Shown piece after piece: positions 6,356 through 15,666 of a DNA stretch of 34,254 nt. A model generated the notes under the pieces. It did not search any database. It saw only the letters and a program-made list of their open reading frames with translations, and was not told the DNA's origin. Numbering within the stretch: the first letter of the stretch is position 1; the number at the start of each line of letters is the position of its first letter. The DNA comes from Nitrospirota bacterium (lineage in GTDB: Bacteria > Nitrospirota > Thermodesulfovibrionia > Thermodesulfovibrionales > JdFR-85), in contig JAADGG010000083.1 in NCBI GenBank assembly GCA_013152485.1, positions 1-34,254 of the forward strand, in the 5' to 3' direction. The position numbers and the translations under genes are program-made.

Positions 6356-8686
6356 ATGAACTCGGGGATCAATGAGCTCTACATGTCTCGCGACAGGCAT
6401 TATGAGCTGAAGGAAGTCAAAGCAAAGGCTATAGATCTGGACAATCGGAACTCTGTCCATGCACGTATAGTGGACAGTATAGCGACTGACAGTATTGTGC
6501 TGGATGTCGGCTGCTCCTACGGATACCTGGGGGAGTGGCTTGTGAAGAACAGACAGTGCAAGGTTTACGGGATCGAGATCGACGAGATCGCCATCGACAA
6601 GGTGAGGTCCGAGGCATTCTACAATGACGTCTTCGCTGTGGACCTCGATTTCTTCGAGCGCAACGCGAGGGAGTTCAAACGGTTCTGTGATCTGGACATA
6701 CAGTTCGACTATATAATATGCGCCGATGTCCTCGAGCACCTGAAGGACCCGACCACCGCTCTCGTGACGTTACTGGATAAGCTGAAAGAGTCGGGGAAGG
6801 TCCTGGTGAGTATTCCTAATGTCGCAAACATAGATGTAACCTTGAACATCATAGAGGGCAAGTTCAACTATTCTCGAGTCGGCATACTCGACAGTACACA
6901 CCTGAGATTCTTCACCCGGACGTCTTTTTCAGAGTGGGTGCAATCGATAAACTCTAACCTTCTCAAAGACCATAGGTTGGAGGCCGAGCTGATCGGGTCG
7001 ACTGAGACGATGTCTGAGTTCGCTGCATATGTAAAATCCACATATCCGAATACATACAACCTCCTGGCCGAGGCGATCGGAGAAGATGCCACGGTGCTGC
7101 AGTATGTGTTTCTGCTTACAAAAAAGAAACGCGGTGCCGCTGAGGAGGCGGATGATGTGCTCTCAGGGCCTGATTCCGGACACATCAAGCGGATAGAGGA
7201 ACGGTTACATGAGCTGCACTGGTCGCTGGAGTGTGCCGGCCGTATTTTCAAGAAAAAACATGAAGCGAACTCGAAACACATGAGAAAACTCCTGTCTACG
7301 GAGAGGAGGGTTGCCAGCCTCGAGAGTCAGTTGAGCAAGAAAGAGGCCGTGCTCGCTGAACTGCTGAAACACTCCTATCGTATTACGCCGATGGATATCA
7401 GAAATCGTCCTCCCGCGATAAAAGAGAGGATATCCGTCATTGTTCCGGTCAAGAACGGTGGAGAACAGTTGAGGACGCTTCTTGAAAAGATCAGGTCTCA
7501 GAGAAGAGTCGAGGACGTTGAGATCATCGTTATCGACTCGGAATCAACGGATGATTCCGTATCAATAGCCAGGGCGTTCAAATCCAAGGTGATCAGCATT
7601 CCACAGAGTGAATTCAATCACGGAGCGACCCGTAATCTCGGAGCTGCAGAAGCAAGCGGTGAGTTCCTCGTCTTTACCGTCCAGGATGCGGTACCCATCA
7701 ACAGTTACTGGCTTTACAACATGATATGTCCTTTTATTGAAATTCCCGAGCTGGCGGCATTGACGTCGAAGCAGTTTGTGAACCCGGAGGCCGACCTCTT
7801 CAGTCTCTGGATGTCTGAAAGTCTGGCAGATGTGCTGGACTTCAAGAAGGATTCAATATACTCTCTCACGGATACCTTCGACTGTTTCGATTGGAAACTC
7901 CTCGATAGTCGGACCAAACGGCGGGTGACGTTCTTCGATAACGTCTCCTCGTGTGTCAGAAGACGTGTATTGAACGAATTTCAATTCAGCCCGATCATAA
8001 ATGCAGAGGATATCGATTTCGGAGTCAAGCTCTTAAGCAACAAGAAAACCCTGGGGTACCTAACCTCGACGGGTGTTCTGCACTGGCATGAAAGAGGTCC
8101 AGAGTATGTGTTCAAACGGTACTACGTGGGGACCAAGGCCAGCATATATATTCTGAACAACGACCTGTCGTACTTTTTCGACTCGAATAACATTACGTGG
8201 GAAGCCCTGCTGGCAAATATTACAGACACTTATGATCTGATCAATGCATCTATGCCGCCCCTGTCAGAGATCCAAGGTCAGCCCGTCAAGGCCATAAGGG
8301 CCTTTGTGAACGCCCTTCAGCGGAATATCGATCGTCCCGGAAGGTTTGCGTCCAAGGCCCGCGGTGACGAAGGTCTGGATATGCTGATTGCGGAGATAAA
8401 AGGGGACGGTGTAACGGCGTCAGAACCTGAACATGACTTCTCCAGGAGTTTCCTCATCCACGATTTCATGAAGGAGTTCCAGAGATTCACGGACTACCTT
8501 TGTCGTAACCATAATACGCTGGATGGACGCGAGGAAGACTTTGTTTCTTGTATCTACAAGATATTCGCAACTACGGCGGGAGAGGCGGTGGGGGCGTATT
8601 TTCTTGAAGCTGAAACCCTGAACCGTCTCACGCCGGACCTCAAGAGAATAGACCGGATGCTCGGGAAAGGAGTCTGTTATTTCTAG
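6356..8686 (+). CDS. Methyltransferase-coiled coil-GT2 glycosyltransferase fusion
   Basis: A 776-residue protein. Residues about 35-255 are a class I SAM methyltransferase (LDVGCSYGYLGEWL motif I; ADVLEHLKDP; SIPNVANIDVTLN; GILDSTHLRFFT). Residues about 280-345 are charged heptads, likely a coiled-coil spacer. From about 356 a GT2 family glycosyltransferase follows: ISVIVPVKNGGEQL, EIIVIDSESTDDS, FNHGATRNLGAAEASGEF and VFTVQDA, a pattern close to rhamnosyltransferase-like enzymes. The last 150 residues are helical and unrecognised. ATG 6356 is chosen over TTG 6350 because GGAGG (6342-6346) is nine bases before it. The methyltransferase is a clear paralogue of the one in the 10374 gene. Probably transfers and O-methylates a sugar of the flagellar glycan. 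Confidence 0.82.
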   Translation: MNSGINELYMSRDRHYELKEVKAKAIDLDNRNSVHARIVDSIATDSIVLDVGCSYGYLGEWLVKNRQCKVYGIEIDEIAIDKVRSEAFYNDVFAVDLDFFERNAREFKRFCDLDIQFDYIICADVLEHLKDPTTALVTLLDKLKESGKVLVSIPNVANIDVTLNIIEGKFNYSRVGILDSTHLRFFTRTSFSEWVQSINSNLLKDHRLEAELIGSTETMSEFAAYVKSTYPNTYNLLAEAIGEDATVLQYVFLLTKKKRGAAEEADDVLSGPDSGHIKRIEERLHELHWSLECAGRIFKKKHEANSKHMRKLLSTERRVASLESQLSKKEAVLAELLKHSYRITPMDIRNRPPAIKERISVIVPVKNGGEQLRTLLEKIRSQRRVEDVEIIVIDSESTDDSVSIARAFKSKVISIPQSEFNHGATRNLGAAEASGEFLVFTVQDAVPINSYWLYNMICPFIEIPELAALTSKQFVNPEADLFSLWMSESLADVLDFKKDSIYSLTDTFDCFDWKLLDSRTKRRVTFFDNVSSCVRRRVLNEFQFSPIINAEDIDFGVKLLSNKKTLGYLTSTGVLHWHERGPEYVFKRYYVGTKASIYILNNDLSYFFDSNNITWEALLANITDTYDLINASMPPLSEIQGQPVKAIRAFVNALQRNIDRPGRFASKARGDEGLDMLIAEIKGDGVTASEPEHDFSRSFLIHDFMKEFQRFTDYLCRNHNTLDGREEDFVSCIYKIFATTAGEAVGAYFLEAETLNRLTPDLKRIDRMLGKGVCYF

Positions 8687-8696
8687 GAAACTTGTA

Positions 8697-10355
8697 TTGG
8701 CTGAGACAAGAAGGGGTAATTTTTCAATGAAGGTGAGCTGTGATGACGGCTCCGTCAAAACCCTGCACAGCCTTTATGACCCTGAAGCAGAGGCCAGAAG
8801 CATCGTAGATGCCGTCGGCTTCGATGGAAGGGGGTTGCTCGTCGTAGTCGGCCTTGGGCTCGGTTACCACCTCAGGGAGATCGTGCAGCGGTTTCCTGCC
8901 GCGGATATCGTCGTGGTCGAGGCTGTGCCAGAGGTCTACGAGCTCGCAGAGAGCCAAGGAATGATCTCGGATCTTGAGGGAAGGGTCGAGTTCTTGATCG
9001 GTCTCCCCGTGAAAGAGGCTATCGGCGAGATTTTCAGCCGGCAGATGAAGCTGGGCATGGTGCCCTTGTCGGTTTGTGCCCTGTCTTCTGCTGTGTCTGC
9101 TTTCCGTGACTACTATACGCCCGTGCTCGATTCGTTGAGAAGTTCGATAAACGTGAGATTGTGGGACAGGTTGAGATATGCAAAGTTCAGGGGAGAGACT
9201 TGCAGTGTCCTGTTGATCGACAGCGGCTACTTCCTGACACGCGAAACAGAGAATGCGTTGCTGCAACTCGGACACAGGGTCATGAAAGTGCCGGTAAGCA
9301 AGAGAGAGAGAGGCGAGGTTGTCGTGTCGAGGCTTATCAAGGGCATCTGCGACTTCAAGCCTGACTTCATCCTCACCATAAATCATCTGGGGCTTGACGA
9401 AGACGGGACCATGACATCCTTCTTGAAGTCGATAGAGATGCCGCTGGCGTCGTGGTATGTCGACAGTCCCAATCTCATAGTGCGGGCTTTCGAGGGGAAT
9501 GTGTCGCCCTACGTCTCTCTGTTCCTGTGGGACAGGGGATATATGAAGGACATGCGGTCCTTGGGTTTCGAGTCGGTTTCATACCTTCCGCTCGCCGCCG
9601 ACGACACGGTATTCACGCCTTTAGCGGGCGGGGGAAGAAACGGTCACTATGAATGTGATGTCTCTTTCGTGGGGAATTCCATGGTGGTCCCGGCCATGGA
9701 GAGCCTGGAGAAGGTTCCCGTCAGGCTCCGCTCACTTGTTGAGGAGGCGGCGGTGATTCTGAGTTCGGCGAGGATCTCTTTCGACGAGGCGCTGACAACT
9801 CTGGAAAGGGACGCTCTGTCCATGATCGATTCACTGTCGGCTCGGGAGAGACTGGATTTCGAGGCGGCCGCCATCTGGAGGGCAACATTGCTTTACAGGC
9901 TTTCGTGTGTCAAGGCGCTCAGGGAGTTTCATCCCCGCATACATGGAGACGAGGCATGGAAGGGGCTTCTGGATGATAACTACACGGTTGGTCCTTCTTT
10001 GAACTATTATGATGAACTGCCGAAACTTTACATCGGCAGCAGGATCAACTTCAATGCCACGAGTCTCCAGATGACCGGCGCTGTCAACCAGAGAGTATTC
10101 GATGTTCCAGCTTGTGGAGCATTCCTGTTGACCGACCACCAGGAGTCCATCGAAGAACTGTTTGAGGTGGGTAAGGAGGTTATTACTTACAAGGAACGGG
10201 ACGAGATACCGGAACTGGCAGGTTTTTATCTCAATAATCCGGGGGAGAGAGAGAAGATAGCCCGTATGGGTAGAGAGCGTATCCTCAAGGAACATACTTA
10301 CAGGCACAGGCTGGCTGCAATCGTTCAGAGCATGAAGAACCGTTATGGATATTGA
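8697..10355 (+). CDS. MAF-like / CgeB-like glycosyltransferase (paralogue 1)
   Basis: A 552-residue protein. The N-terminal 150 residues carry TLHSLYDPEAEA and VVGLGLGYHLREI, patterns I know from the motility-associated factor (Maf) glycosyltransferase family. From about 165 the protein looks like a CgeB/DUF3880-type glycosyltransferase: WYVDSPNL, SLFLWDRGYMKDM, YLPLAADDTVF, CDVSFVGNS, then NQRVFDVPACGAFLLTD and a C-terminal EHTYRHR helix. Starts are uncertain: TTG 8697 (AGGA nine bases upstream) or ATG 8727 (behind AAGGGG); the conserved part begins near residue 20 either way. Lies 10 bases after the previous gene. Its closest relative in the window is the 13871 gene. Probable role: adding sugars to flagellin or its glycan. 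Confidence 0.78.
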   Translation: MAETRRGNFSMKVSCDDGSVKTLHSLYDPEAEARSIVDAVGFDGRGLLVVVGLGLGYHLREIVQRFPAADIVVVEAVPEVYELAESQGMISDLEGRVEFLIGLPVKEAIGEIFSRQMKLGMVPLSVCALSSAVSAFRDYYTPVLDSLRSSINVRLWDRLRYAKFRGETCSVLLIDSGYFLTRETENALLQLGHRVMKVPVSKRERGEVVVSRLIKGICDFKPDFILTINHLGLDEDGTMTSFLKSIEMPLASWYVDSPNLIVRAFEGNVSPYVSLFLWDRGYMKDMRSLGFESVSYLPLAADDTVFTPLAGGGRNGHYECDVSFVGNSMVVPAMESLEKVPVRLRSLVEEAAVILSSARISFDEALTTLERDALSMIDSLSARERLDFEAAAIWRATLLYRLSCVKALREFHPRIHGDEAWKGLLDDNYTVGPSLNYYDELPKLYIGSRINFNATSLQMTGAVNQRVFDVPACGAFLLTDHQESIEELFEVGKEVITYKERDEIPELAGFYLNNPGEREKIARMGRERILKEHTYRHRLAAIVQSMKNRYGY

Positions 10356-10373
10356 CAACGCAGGAGCAAAAGG

Positions 10374-13300
10374 ATGAGAACCAGGATACTGACATTCAAC
10401 TGGCATGAATCCTATATACACATGCTTGCCAAGACAGGCTGCAGCTTCGATGTCGTTGAGAAATGGAAGGGAGGCCGGTTCGGCTGGATAAGAGAGTTCC
10501 GCCCCGTCCCCGACAACTGCCGCCTTATATCCGAAGAAGAGGCATCCTACGGCCTGAGGTCGGGCGTATACGACTTGATCATTGCCCACAACATCAATGA
10601 TCTCGTCACCGTGAACGACTGCTCGGTTCCCAAGATACTGGTCTTCCACAATAAACTTTCCACCGAGATAGCCCTTGGCGGCTATGCCGTAAACAGGGAG
10701 GAATATCTCGAAAGCGTCCGCCGGCTTGTCGGGTCTGCCAAGGATCTGACGCTGGTCTTTATATCGGAGGCGAAGATGCAGGACTGGGGAATGACCGGAG
10801 AGGTTATACCCCCCGGCATAGACATAACCGAGTACGGCGGCTGGAGAGGAGATGTAGCCAAGGTGCTTAGAATCGGCAACTTCTTGATGGAGCGGGACAT
10901 AATGCTTGGCTACTCTGTACAAGAGAGGCTTCTGAAAGGCCTGTCCTCGACGATACTCGGCCTCAATCCACATATAGCCGACGCATATGTGCCGAAGGGT
11001 TGGGAGGAACTGAAGGACTTCATGCGCTCTCACAGGGTCTACCTGAATACCACGATGCATCCTTACGAGGATGGCTATAATCTCGCCATGCTCGAGGCGA
11101 TGGCTGTGGGGAGTCCCGTAGTGTCACTTGCAAATCCTTCCTCTCCCGTTGAAGACGGCGTCAACGGCTACATATCTTCAGACGAGGATTATCTGAGAGA
11201 CAGGGCTGCCGAGCTGCTGCACGATGCAGCACTTGCCGGGACTCTGGGACAGAGGGCCCGTGAAACCGTCATGGACAGGTTTCCGGCAGAGAGGTTCCTT
11301 AGAGACTGGAAAAGGATTATCGGTGTCCCTTGCCGTTCATCGATTCAGATGGTGGATGAGTGCACGCTTGGCAAGTCATCGGGTAACTGTGCAAGGAGAC
11401 TTAAGGTGTTGTTGAGCTATACCTCCAATCCTCAGACAACCGCCTTCTATATTGAAAAGGCCTTGCGCAGAAATCATGATGTGATAACCTATGGGCCGGC
11501 CATAGAAGACGAGATCATAAGGGAGTGGAAACTGGAGCAGGTAAGGGACCGGGTAACGGAGCACGACATTCCTTACTTTACTCCCGACCTTGACAAGGTT
11601 CTTGCGAGCCTGCCTCCGGGATGGGTTCCGGACCTGTTCCTCTGGGTGGAGAGCGGGGTGTCGTTTTCTCTCTTTGGCACGAGAAACCTCCCGTGTCTTT
11701 CAGCATGTTACCTCATCGACACCCACCTCAACCTCGAAAAGCACCTTGAGATCGCAAGGGACTACGATATTGTATTCCTGGCACAGAGAGAATATGTGGC
11801 AAGCTTTGAGAGGGCCGGTTTCGAACGGGTTTACTGGCTTCCTCTGGCATGTGATCCGGATATTCACCGGAAGAGAAATCTTGAAAAGATTTACGATGTC
11901 GGTTTCGTGGGAAGCCTGAACCAGCAAAGACGTGTCGATCTGTTGAATGCGATTGGAAAGCACGTCGGTCTCTACTATGAGAGATGCTTTCTGGAAAGAA
12001 TGGCCGAGGTCTACTCTCGATCAAGGATCGTATTCAATAACGCAGTCAATAATGATCTCAACATGAGGGTTTTCGAAGTGCTCTGCTCGGGAAGCCTGCT
12101 GCTTACCGATGAAGCCGACGGGAGCGGTCTGACCGATCTCTTCAAGGACAGAAAGCACCTTGTCATATATCACGATAAGGATGAGCTCGTCGAACTCGTG
12201 AAGTATTACCTGGATAATGATGATGAACGAGAGAAGATTGCGGCAGAGGGCATGAAAGAGGTTCTGCAAAAGCATACCTATGATCACAGGGTGGCCCAAA
12301 TGGTAAGAATAGTTACCCCCCTGTTGGACGGGGATATAGACAGGGAGTCCGGGAAGATATGGGATAGTCATCCCGAGGCGCTTGTGCTGCAGCCGTATTG
12401 TGTAGGGAAGGGTATCGATGTAGGTTCCGGCTTCAGAAAGACGCATCCTGACGCCATAGGCATAGACATAATTCCCAAAGGCGAAATCGGAGAACATGGA
12501 TGCATGCATGGCATGCGCTCGGTTGCCGATGTAGCGGCGTCAGGCGATGACCTGTACATGTTTGGAGACGGTGAACTCGACTATGTCGTAAACAGGCACA
12601 ACCTTGAACACTATGTGGATGTCGTCAAGACCCTGCTCGAATGGAAGCGCGTGCTTAAGGTTGGAGGAGTATTGGGCATGGTGCTTCCCGACGAATCAAA
12701 GATCGATACCATATCGCTTGATCCAACACACAAACACTGCTTCACTCCGGAAAGCATCACGCGCTTGTTGGATCTGATAGGCGGATTTGAGATCGAGAGA
12801 ATTGAACCAGTGGTGGAGAACTGGTCCTTTATGGTCGTTGCAAGAAAAGTCAGTGATAAGGGTGAGAACATGAAACAAACATCGGTGTCAGTTGATGCCA
12901 GAGCTGAAGGAAAGACCAGGAAACCGGTTGAGGGTGCTGTCCCCGGAGACTACTACAGCAGGGAACGGAGAGACGTTGAGATCCTCGTGCCGCATGATGT
13001 GAAGAGGGTTCTGGATGTGGGCTGCGGAGAAGGCGTTCTCGGCAAACGGCTGCTGGACAGAGGCGCAAGCGAGGTGATAGGGGTGGAGATTTCGGAGGAA
13101 GCTTGCAGGAAAGCCGCAAGAAATCTTACGGGGGTCGTATGTGGAGATATAGAAGATATAGCCCTGTCTTTCGAGGATGGATACTTCGACTGCATAGTCT
13201 TGGCCGATGTGCTGGAACATCTCGTAGACCCCATGTCGACGCTGAAGAAGCTCGGAAAGTATCTCTCCGACGCCGGAAGCATTGTGGCGAGCATTCCCAA

Positions 13301-13874
13301 CGTCAGATACTACGGGGTCATCAACATGCTCGTCGAAGGCAGGTGGAGATACGACGACTACGGTATTCTTGACAGGACTCACCTCAGGTTCTTCACCAAG
13401 AAAGAGATCTACCTGCTCTTCGAGAAAGCGGGGTTCGAGATAACGGGGATAACCGCCAACATCGATCCCGAATACAATTCCTTGGGTTACGGTTTTTCAG
13501 GGAACGTGTCTTTTGGTAGGACCTCTCTGAGAGACCTCAGCCCCGAAGAAGTCAAGGATCTCTTTGTCGTTCAATATATCTTGAAGGCAGAGAAGGCGGG
13601 AAGCGAGCTTAGGAGATTGAACGACGGTGTCAACAGCGCGATGGAAGCAGGGGATCATGACACGGCTGTGAAAGCGTATGAGGAATACCTTGCACTGCAT
13701 CCTGCAGACACCGATACCCTTGTCAGGTATGCAGAGTTATGCTACAGAACCGGCATGCTGGACAAGGCCCTCGAAAGTCTCGACAGGATTCTTCTGTTCG
13801 AGCCGGAGCGTGAGGACGCCATTGAACTTAGAAGGGCTGTGGAGAAGCCCTTCGTAGACGGGAGTCGATCATGA
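10374..13874 (+). CDS. Giant GT4 / CgeB-like GT / two methyltransferases / TPR protein
   Basis: A 1166-residue fusion with five recognisable parts. About 1-320: GT4 glycosyltransferase with the E-x7-E type motif in EDGYNLAMLEAMAVGSPVVS. About 344-645: CgeB-like glycosyltransferase (YLIDTHLNLEKH, WLPLACDPDIHRK, VGFVGSLNQQ, RVFEVLCSGSLLLTD, KHTYDHR). About 670-830: type 11 methyltransferase (GIDVGSGFRKTHPDAIGIDI, NRHNLEHY). About 875-1075: second methyltransferase (VLDVGCGEGVLGKRLL, ADVLEHLVDP, GILDRTHLRFFTKKE). About 1085-1160: two TPR-like units. ATG 12870 (residue 833) with GGTGAG nearby could start the second methyltransferase-TPR half separately. The stop overlaps the next start (ATGA at 13871). 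Such a chain suggests sequential sugar transfer and methylation on one scaffold. Confidence 0.8.
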   Translation: MRTRILTFNWHESYIHMLAKTGCSFDVVEKWKGGRFGWIREFRPVPDNCRLISEEEASYGLRSGVYDLIIAHNINDLVTVNDCSVPKILVFHNKLSTEIALGGYAVNREEYLESVRRLVGSAKDLTLVFISEAKMQDWGMTGEVIPPGIDITEYGGWRGDVAKVLRIGNFLMERDIMLGYSVQERLLKGLSSTILGLNPHIADAYVPKGWEELKDFMRSHRVYLNTTMHPYEDGYNLAMLEAMAVGSPVVSLANPSSPVEDGVNGYISSDEDYLRDRAAELLHDAALAGTLGQRARETVMDRFPAERFLRDWKRIIGVPCRSSIQMVDECTLGKSSGNCARRLKVLLSYTSNPQTTAFYIEKALRRNHDVITYGPAIEDEIIREWKLEQVRDRVTEHDIPYFTPDLDKVLASLPPGWVPDLFLWVESGVSFSLFGTRNLPCLSACYLIDTHLNLEKHLEIARDYDIVFLAQREYVASFERAGFERVYWLPLACDPDIHRKRNLEKIYDVGFVGSLNQQRRVDLLNAIGKHVGLYYERCFLERMAEVYSRSRIVFNNAVNNDLNMRVFEVLCSGSLLLTDEADGSGLTDLFKDRKHLVIYHDKDELVELVKYYLDNDDEREKIAAEGMKEVLQKHTYDHRVAQMVRIVTPLLDGDIDRESGKIWDSHPEALVLQPYCVGKGIDVGSGFRKTHPDAIGIDIIPKGEIGEHGCMHGMRSVADVAASGDDLYMFGDGELDYVVNRHNLEHYVDVVKTLLEWKRVLKVGGVLGMVLPDESKIDTISLDPTHKHCFTPESITRLLDLIGGFEIERIEPVVENWSFMVVARKVSDKGENMKQTSVSVDARAEGKTRKPVEGAVPGDYYSRERRDVEILVPHDVKRVLDVGCGEGVLGKRLLDRGASEVIGVEISEEACRKAARNLTGVVCGDIEDIALSFEDGYFDCIVLADVLEHLVDPMSTLKKLGKYLSDAGSIVASIPNVRYYGVINMLVEGRWRYDDYGILDRTHLRFFTKKEIYLLFEKAGFEITGITANIDPEYNSLGYGFSGNVSFGRTSLRDLSPEEVKDLFVVQYILKAEKAGSELRRLNDGVNSAMEAGDHDTAVKAYEEYLALHPADTDTLVRYAELCYRTGMLDKALESLDRILLFEPEREDAIELRRAVEKPFVDGSRS

Positions 13875-15661
13875 TGTTTGAAGACAACATAGGACTTCTC
13901 AGAAGTACGGATCCGGAACTTGCAAGCCTTCTTTCAGCAAGTGGCAGGCGGGAAGGCCTGCAAGAACTCTCAAGCAGAGAAGGCCTGCCCAGTATTCGAG
14001 CCGGCAGCATTACTCTTCACAGTCTGTATGATCCCCTGAAGGAAGCCGAGTCCTGGATTGAACATTACCGTGAGAGAGTCGACGGGGCCCCCGAAATCTG
14101 TGTGCTCGGGTTCGGACTCGGATATCATGTGCTCGAGCTCTGCAGATCCACGACGGCCGACATCGTAGTCTTTGAGCCAGACATGGGCATACTGAAGGCG
14201 GCTTTCGAGCTTATGGATCTCGCGTCTGTCATTCCCAGGGTCAGGTTCGTCACCGGGACCGAGCTTCCACGGCTGAAGAAGGGGTTTGTCGTGCTGGAAC
14301 ACATTCCGTCGGTGACCTTGAATCCCGAATATTTCAAGAGGATGCGCTACATGCTGTCTGTTCTCGGAAGCATCAGGAGGGGGCTGAAGATCATGGTCGT
14401 CGGCCCCATATACGGAGGTTCTCTCCCTGTTGCAGGCTATTGTGCCAAGGCCCTCGAAAATCTCGGGCACGAAGTCGAATTTGTGGACAACAGCAGGTAT
14501 AAGGATATTTTCCTGTCTATAGACAGGATAACCGATAACAAGGCGCATCAGGGACAGTTGAAAGAGATGTTCGTACACTTTGTCTCGGAGTCGGTGGTTG
14601 CAAGGTGTGGCGAGTTCAAACCGGACCTGGTCTTTGCCTTGGCACAGGCTCCGTTAACCGGCGACTCGCTGCAGAAATTGAGAGATATCAAGGTTCCTAC
14701 CGCCTTCTGGTTCATCGAGGACTTCAGGCTGATGAATTACTGGCAGAGGATCGCGCCTTTTTACGACTATTTCTTCACGATACAGAAGGGGGAGTTCTTC
14801 GAGCGCCTGAGGCAGATGGGCTTAAGGAACTTCTACTATCTGCCCCTTGCGGCCTCCGTTGACACACACAGGAAGGCGACTATCACTGAAGACGAGATGA
14901 AGACATACGGAAGCGACATCTCGTTCGTCGGTGCAGGATACCACAACAGGAGAAAGCTCTTTGAAGGATTGGTGGATTTTGACTTCAAGATATGGGGCAA
15001 CGAATGGGACCTCGGTTCGACACTTGGAAGATTTATCCAGCGTTCGGGTGACAGGATAGGAACGGAAGAGATTGTCAAGATATTCAATGCAACGAAAATC
15101 AATATCAATCTCCACTCGTCGACATACCATAACGGAGTCAATCCCTACGGAGATTTTGTTAATCCAAGGACTTTCGAGATAGCAGCCTGTGAAGGGTTTC
15201 AGCTCGTGGATTACCGTTCGGAGATGCTGGCACTGTTCAAGGTCGGTGAAGAACTGGTCTGTTTTGAGGACCTGAACGATCTGAGGCACAAGATCCGGTA
15301 TTATCTTCACGATCCTGACAAACGCATGGAGATAGCACGTAAGGGGAACGCCCGTGTCAGGAAGGATCATACGTATGAGCTGAGGATGGAAGAGATGCTG
15401 GACCTCGTCCTATCGAGTGGTTACGAGCTTCCCCCGTGGCATGCCGAAGGAGAGATGGTGGATACGCTTGTCGGTGCCGCCGGCGCAGATACCACACTCG
15501 GAAGATACCTGGCAAGGTTCTCCGAGAAGGGCAGTCTCGGTCTTGACGACATAGTGGAAGAGATAAGGAGAGGAGACGGTACGCTTTCAGACATTGAGAA
15601 GATATTTCTGTTCATGGATTCGATAAAGCAACAGTATACTGACAGGGCAAAGGTCTGCTGA
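13871..15661 (+). CDS. MAF-like / CgeB-like glycosyltransferase (paralogue 2)
   Basis: A 596-residue paralogue of the 8697 product. The N-terminal part has TLHSLYDPLKEAESW and VLGFGLGYHVLEL (Maf-family pattern), shifted by an extra 40-residue leader. From about 175 a CgeB-like glycosyltransferase follows: VVGPIYGGSLPVAGY, KVPTAFWFIEDFRLM, FTIQKGEFFERL, YLPLAASVDTHRK, DISFVGAGYHNRRKL, NPRTFEIAACEGFQLVDY and KDHTYELRM. The C-terminal 85 residues are acidic and helical. ATG 13871 overlaps the upstream stop (ATGA), so translation is coupled. The extra leader and different spacing argue for old duplication followed by divergence. Expected to act in the cytoplasm before flagellin export, like known Maf enzymes (inference). 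Confidence 0.78.
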   Translation: MMFEDNIGLLRSTDPELASLLSASGRREGLQELSSREGLPSIRAGSITLHSLYDPLKEAESWIEHYRERVDGAPEICVLGFGLGYHVLELCRSTTADIVVFEPDMGILKAAFELMDLASVIPRVRFVTGTELPRLKKGFVVLEHIPSVTLNPEYFKRMRYMLSVLGSIRRGLKIMVVGPIYGGSLPVAGYCAKALENLGHEVEFVDNSRYKDIFLSIDRITDNKAHQGQLKEMFVHFVSESVVARCGEFKPDLVFALAQAPLTGDSLQKLRDIKVPTAFWFIEDFRLMNYWQRIAPFYDYFFTIQKGEFFERLRQMGLRNFYYLPLAASVDTHRKATITEDEMKTYGSDISFVGAGYHNRRKLFEGLVDFDFKIWGNEWDLGSTLGRFIQRSGDRIGTEEIVKIFNATKININLHSSTYHNGVNPYGDFVNPRTFEIAACEGFQLVDYRSEMLALFKVGEELVCFEDLNDLRHKIRYYLHDPDKRMEIARKGNARVRKDHTYELRMEEMLDLVLSSGYELPPWHAEGEMVDTLVGAAGADTTLGRYLARFSEKGSLGLDDIVEEIRRGDGTLSDIEKIFLFMDSIKQQYTDRAKVC

Positions 15662-15666
15662 ACACC

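Noticed and set aside
9831-11060. 409-codon minus-strand frame
   Set aside because: Spans two real plus-strand genes and their junction; sequence looks like a reverse translation of them, not a protein.
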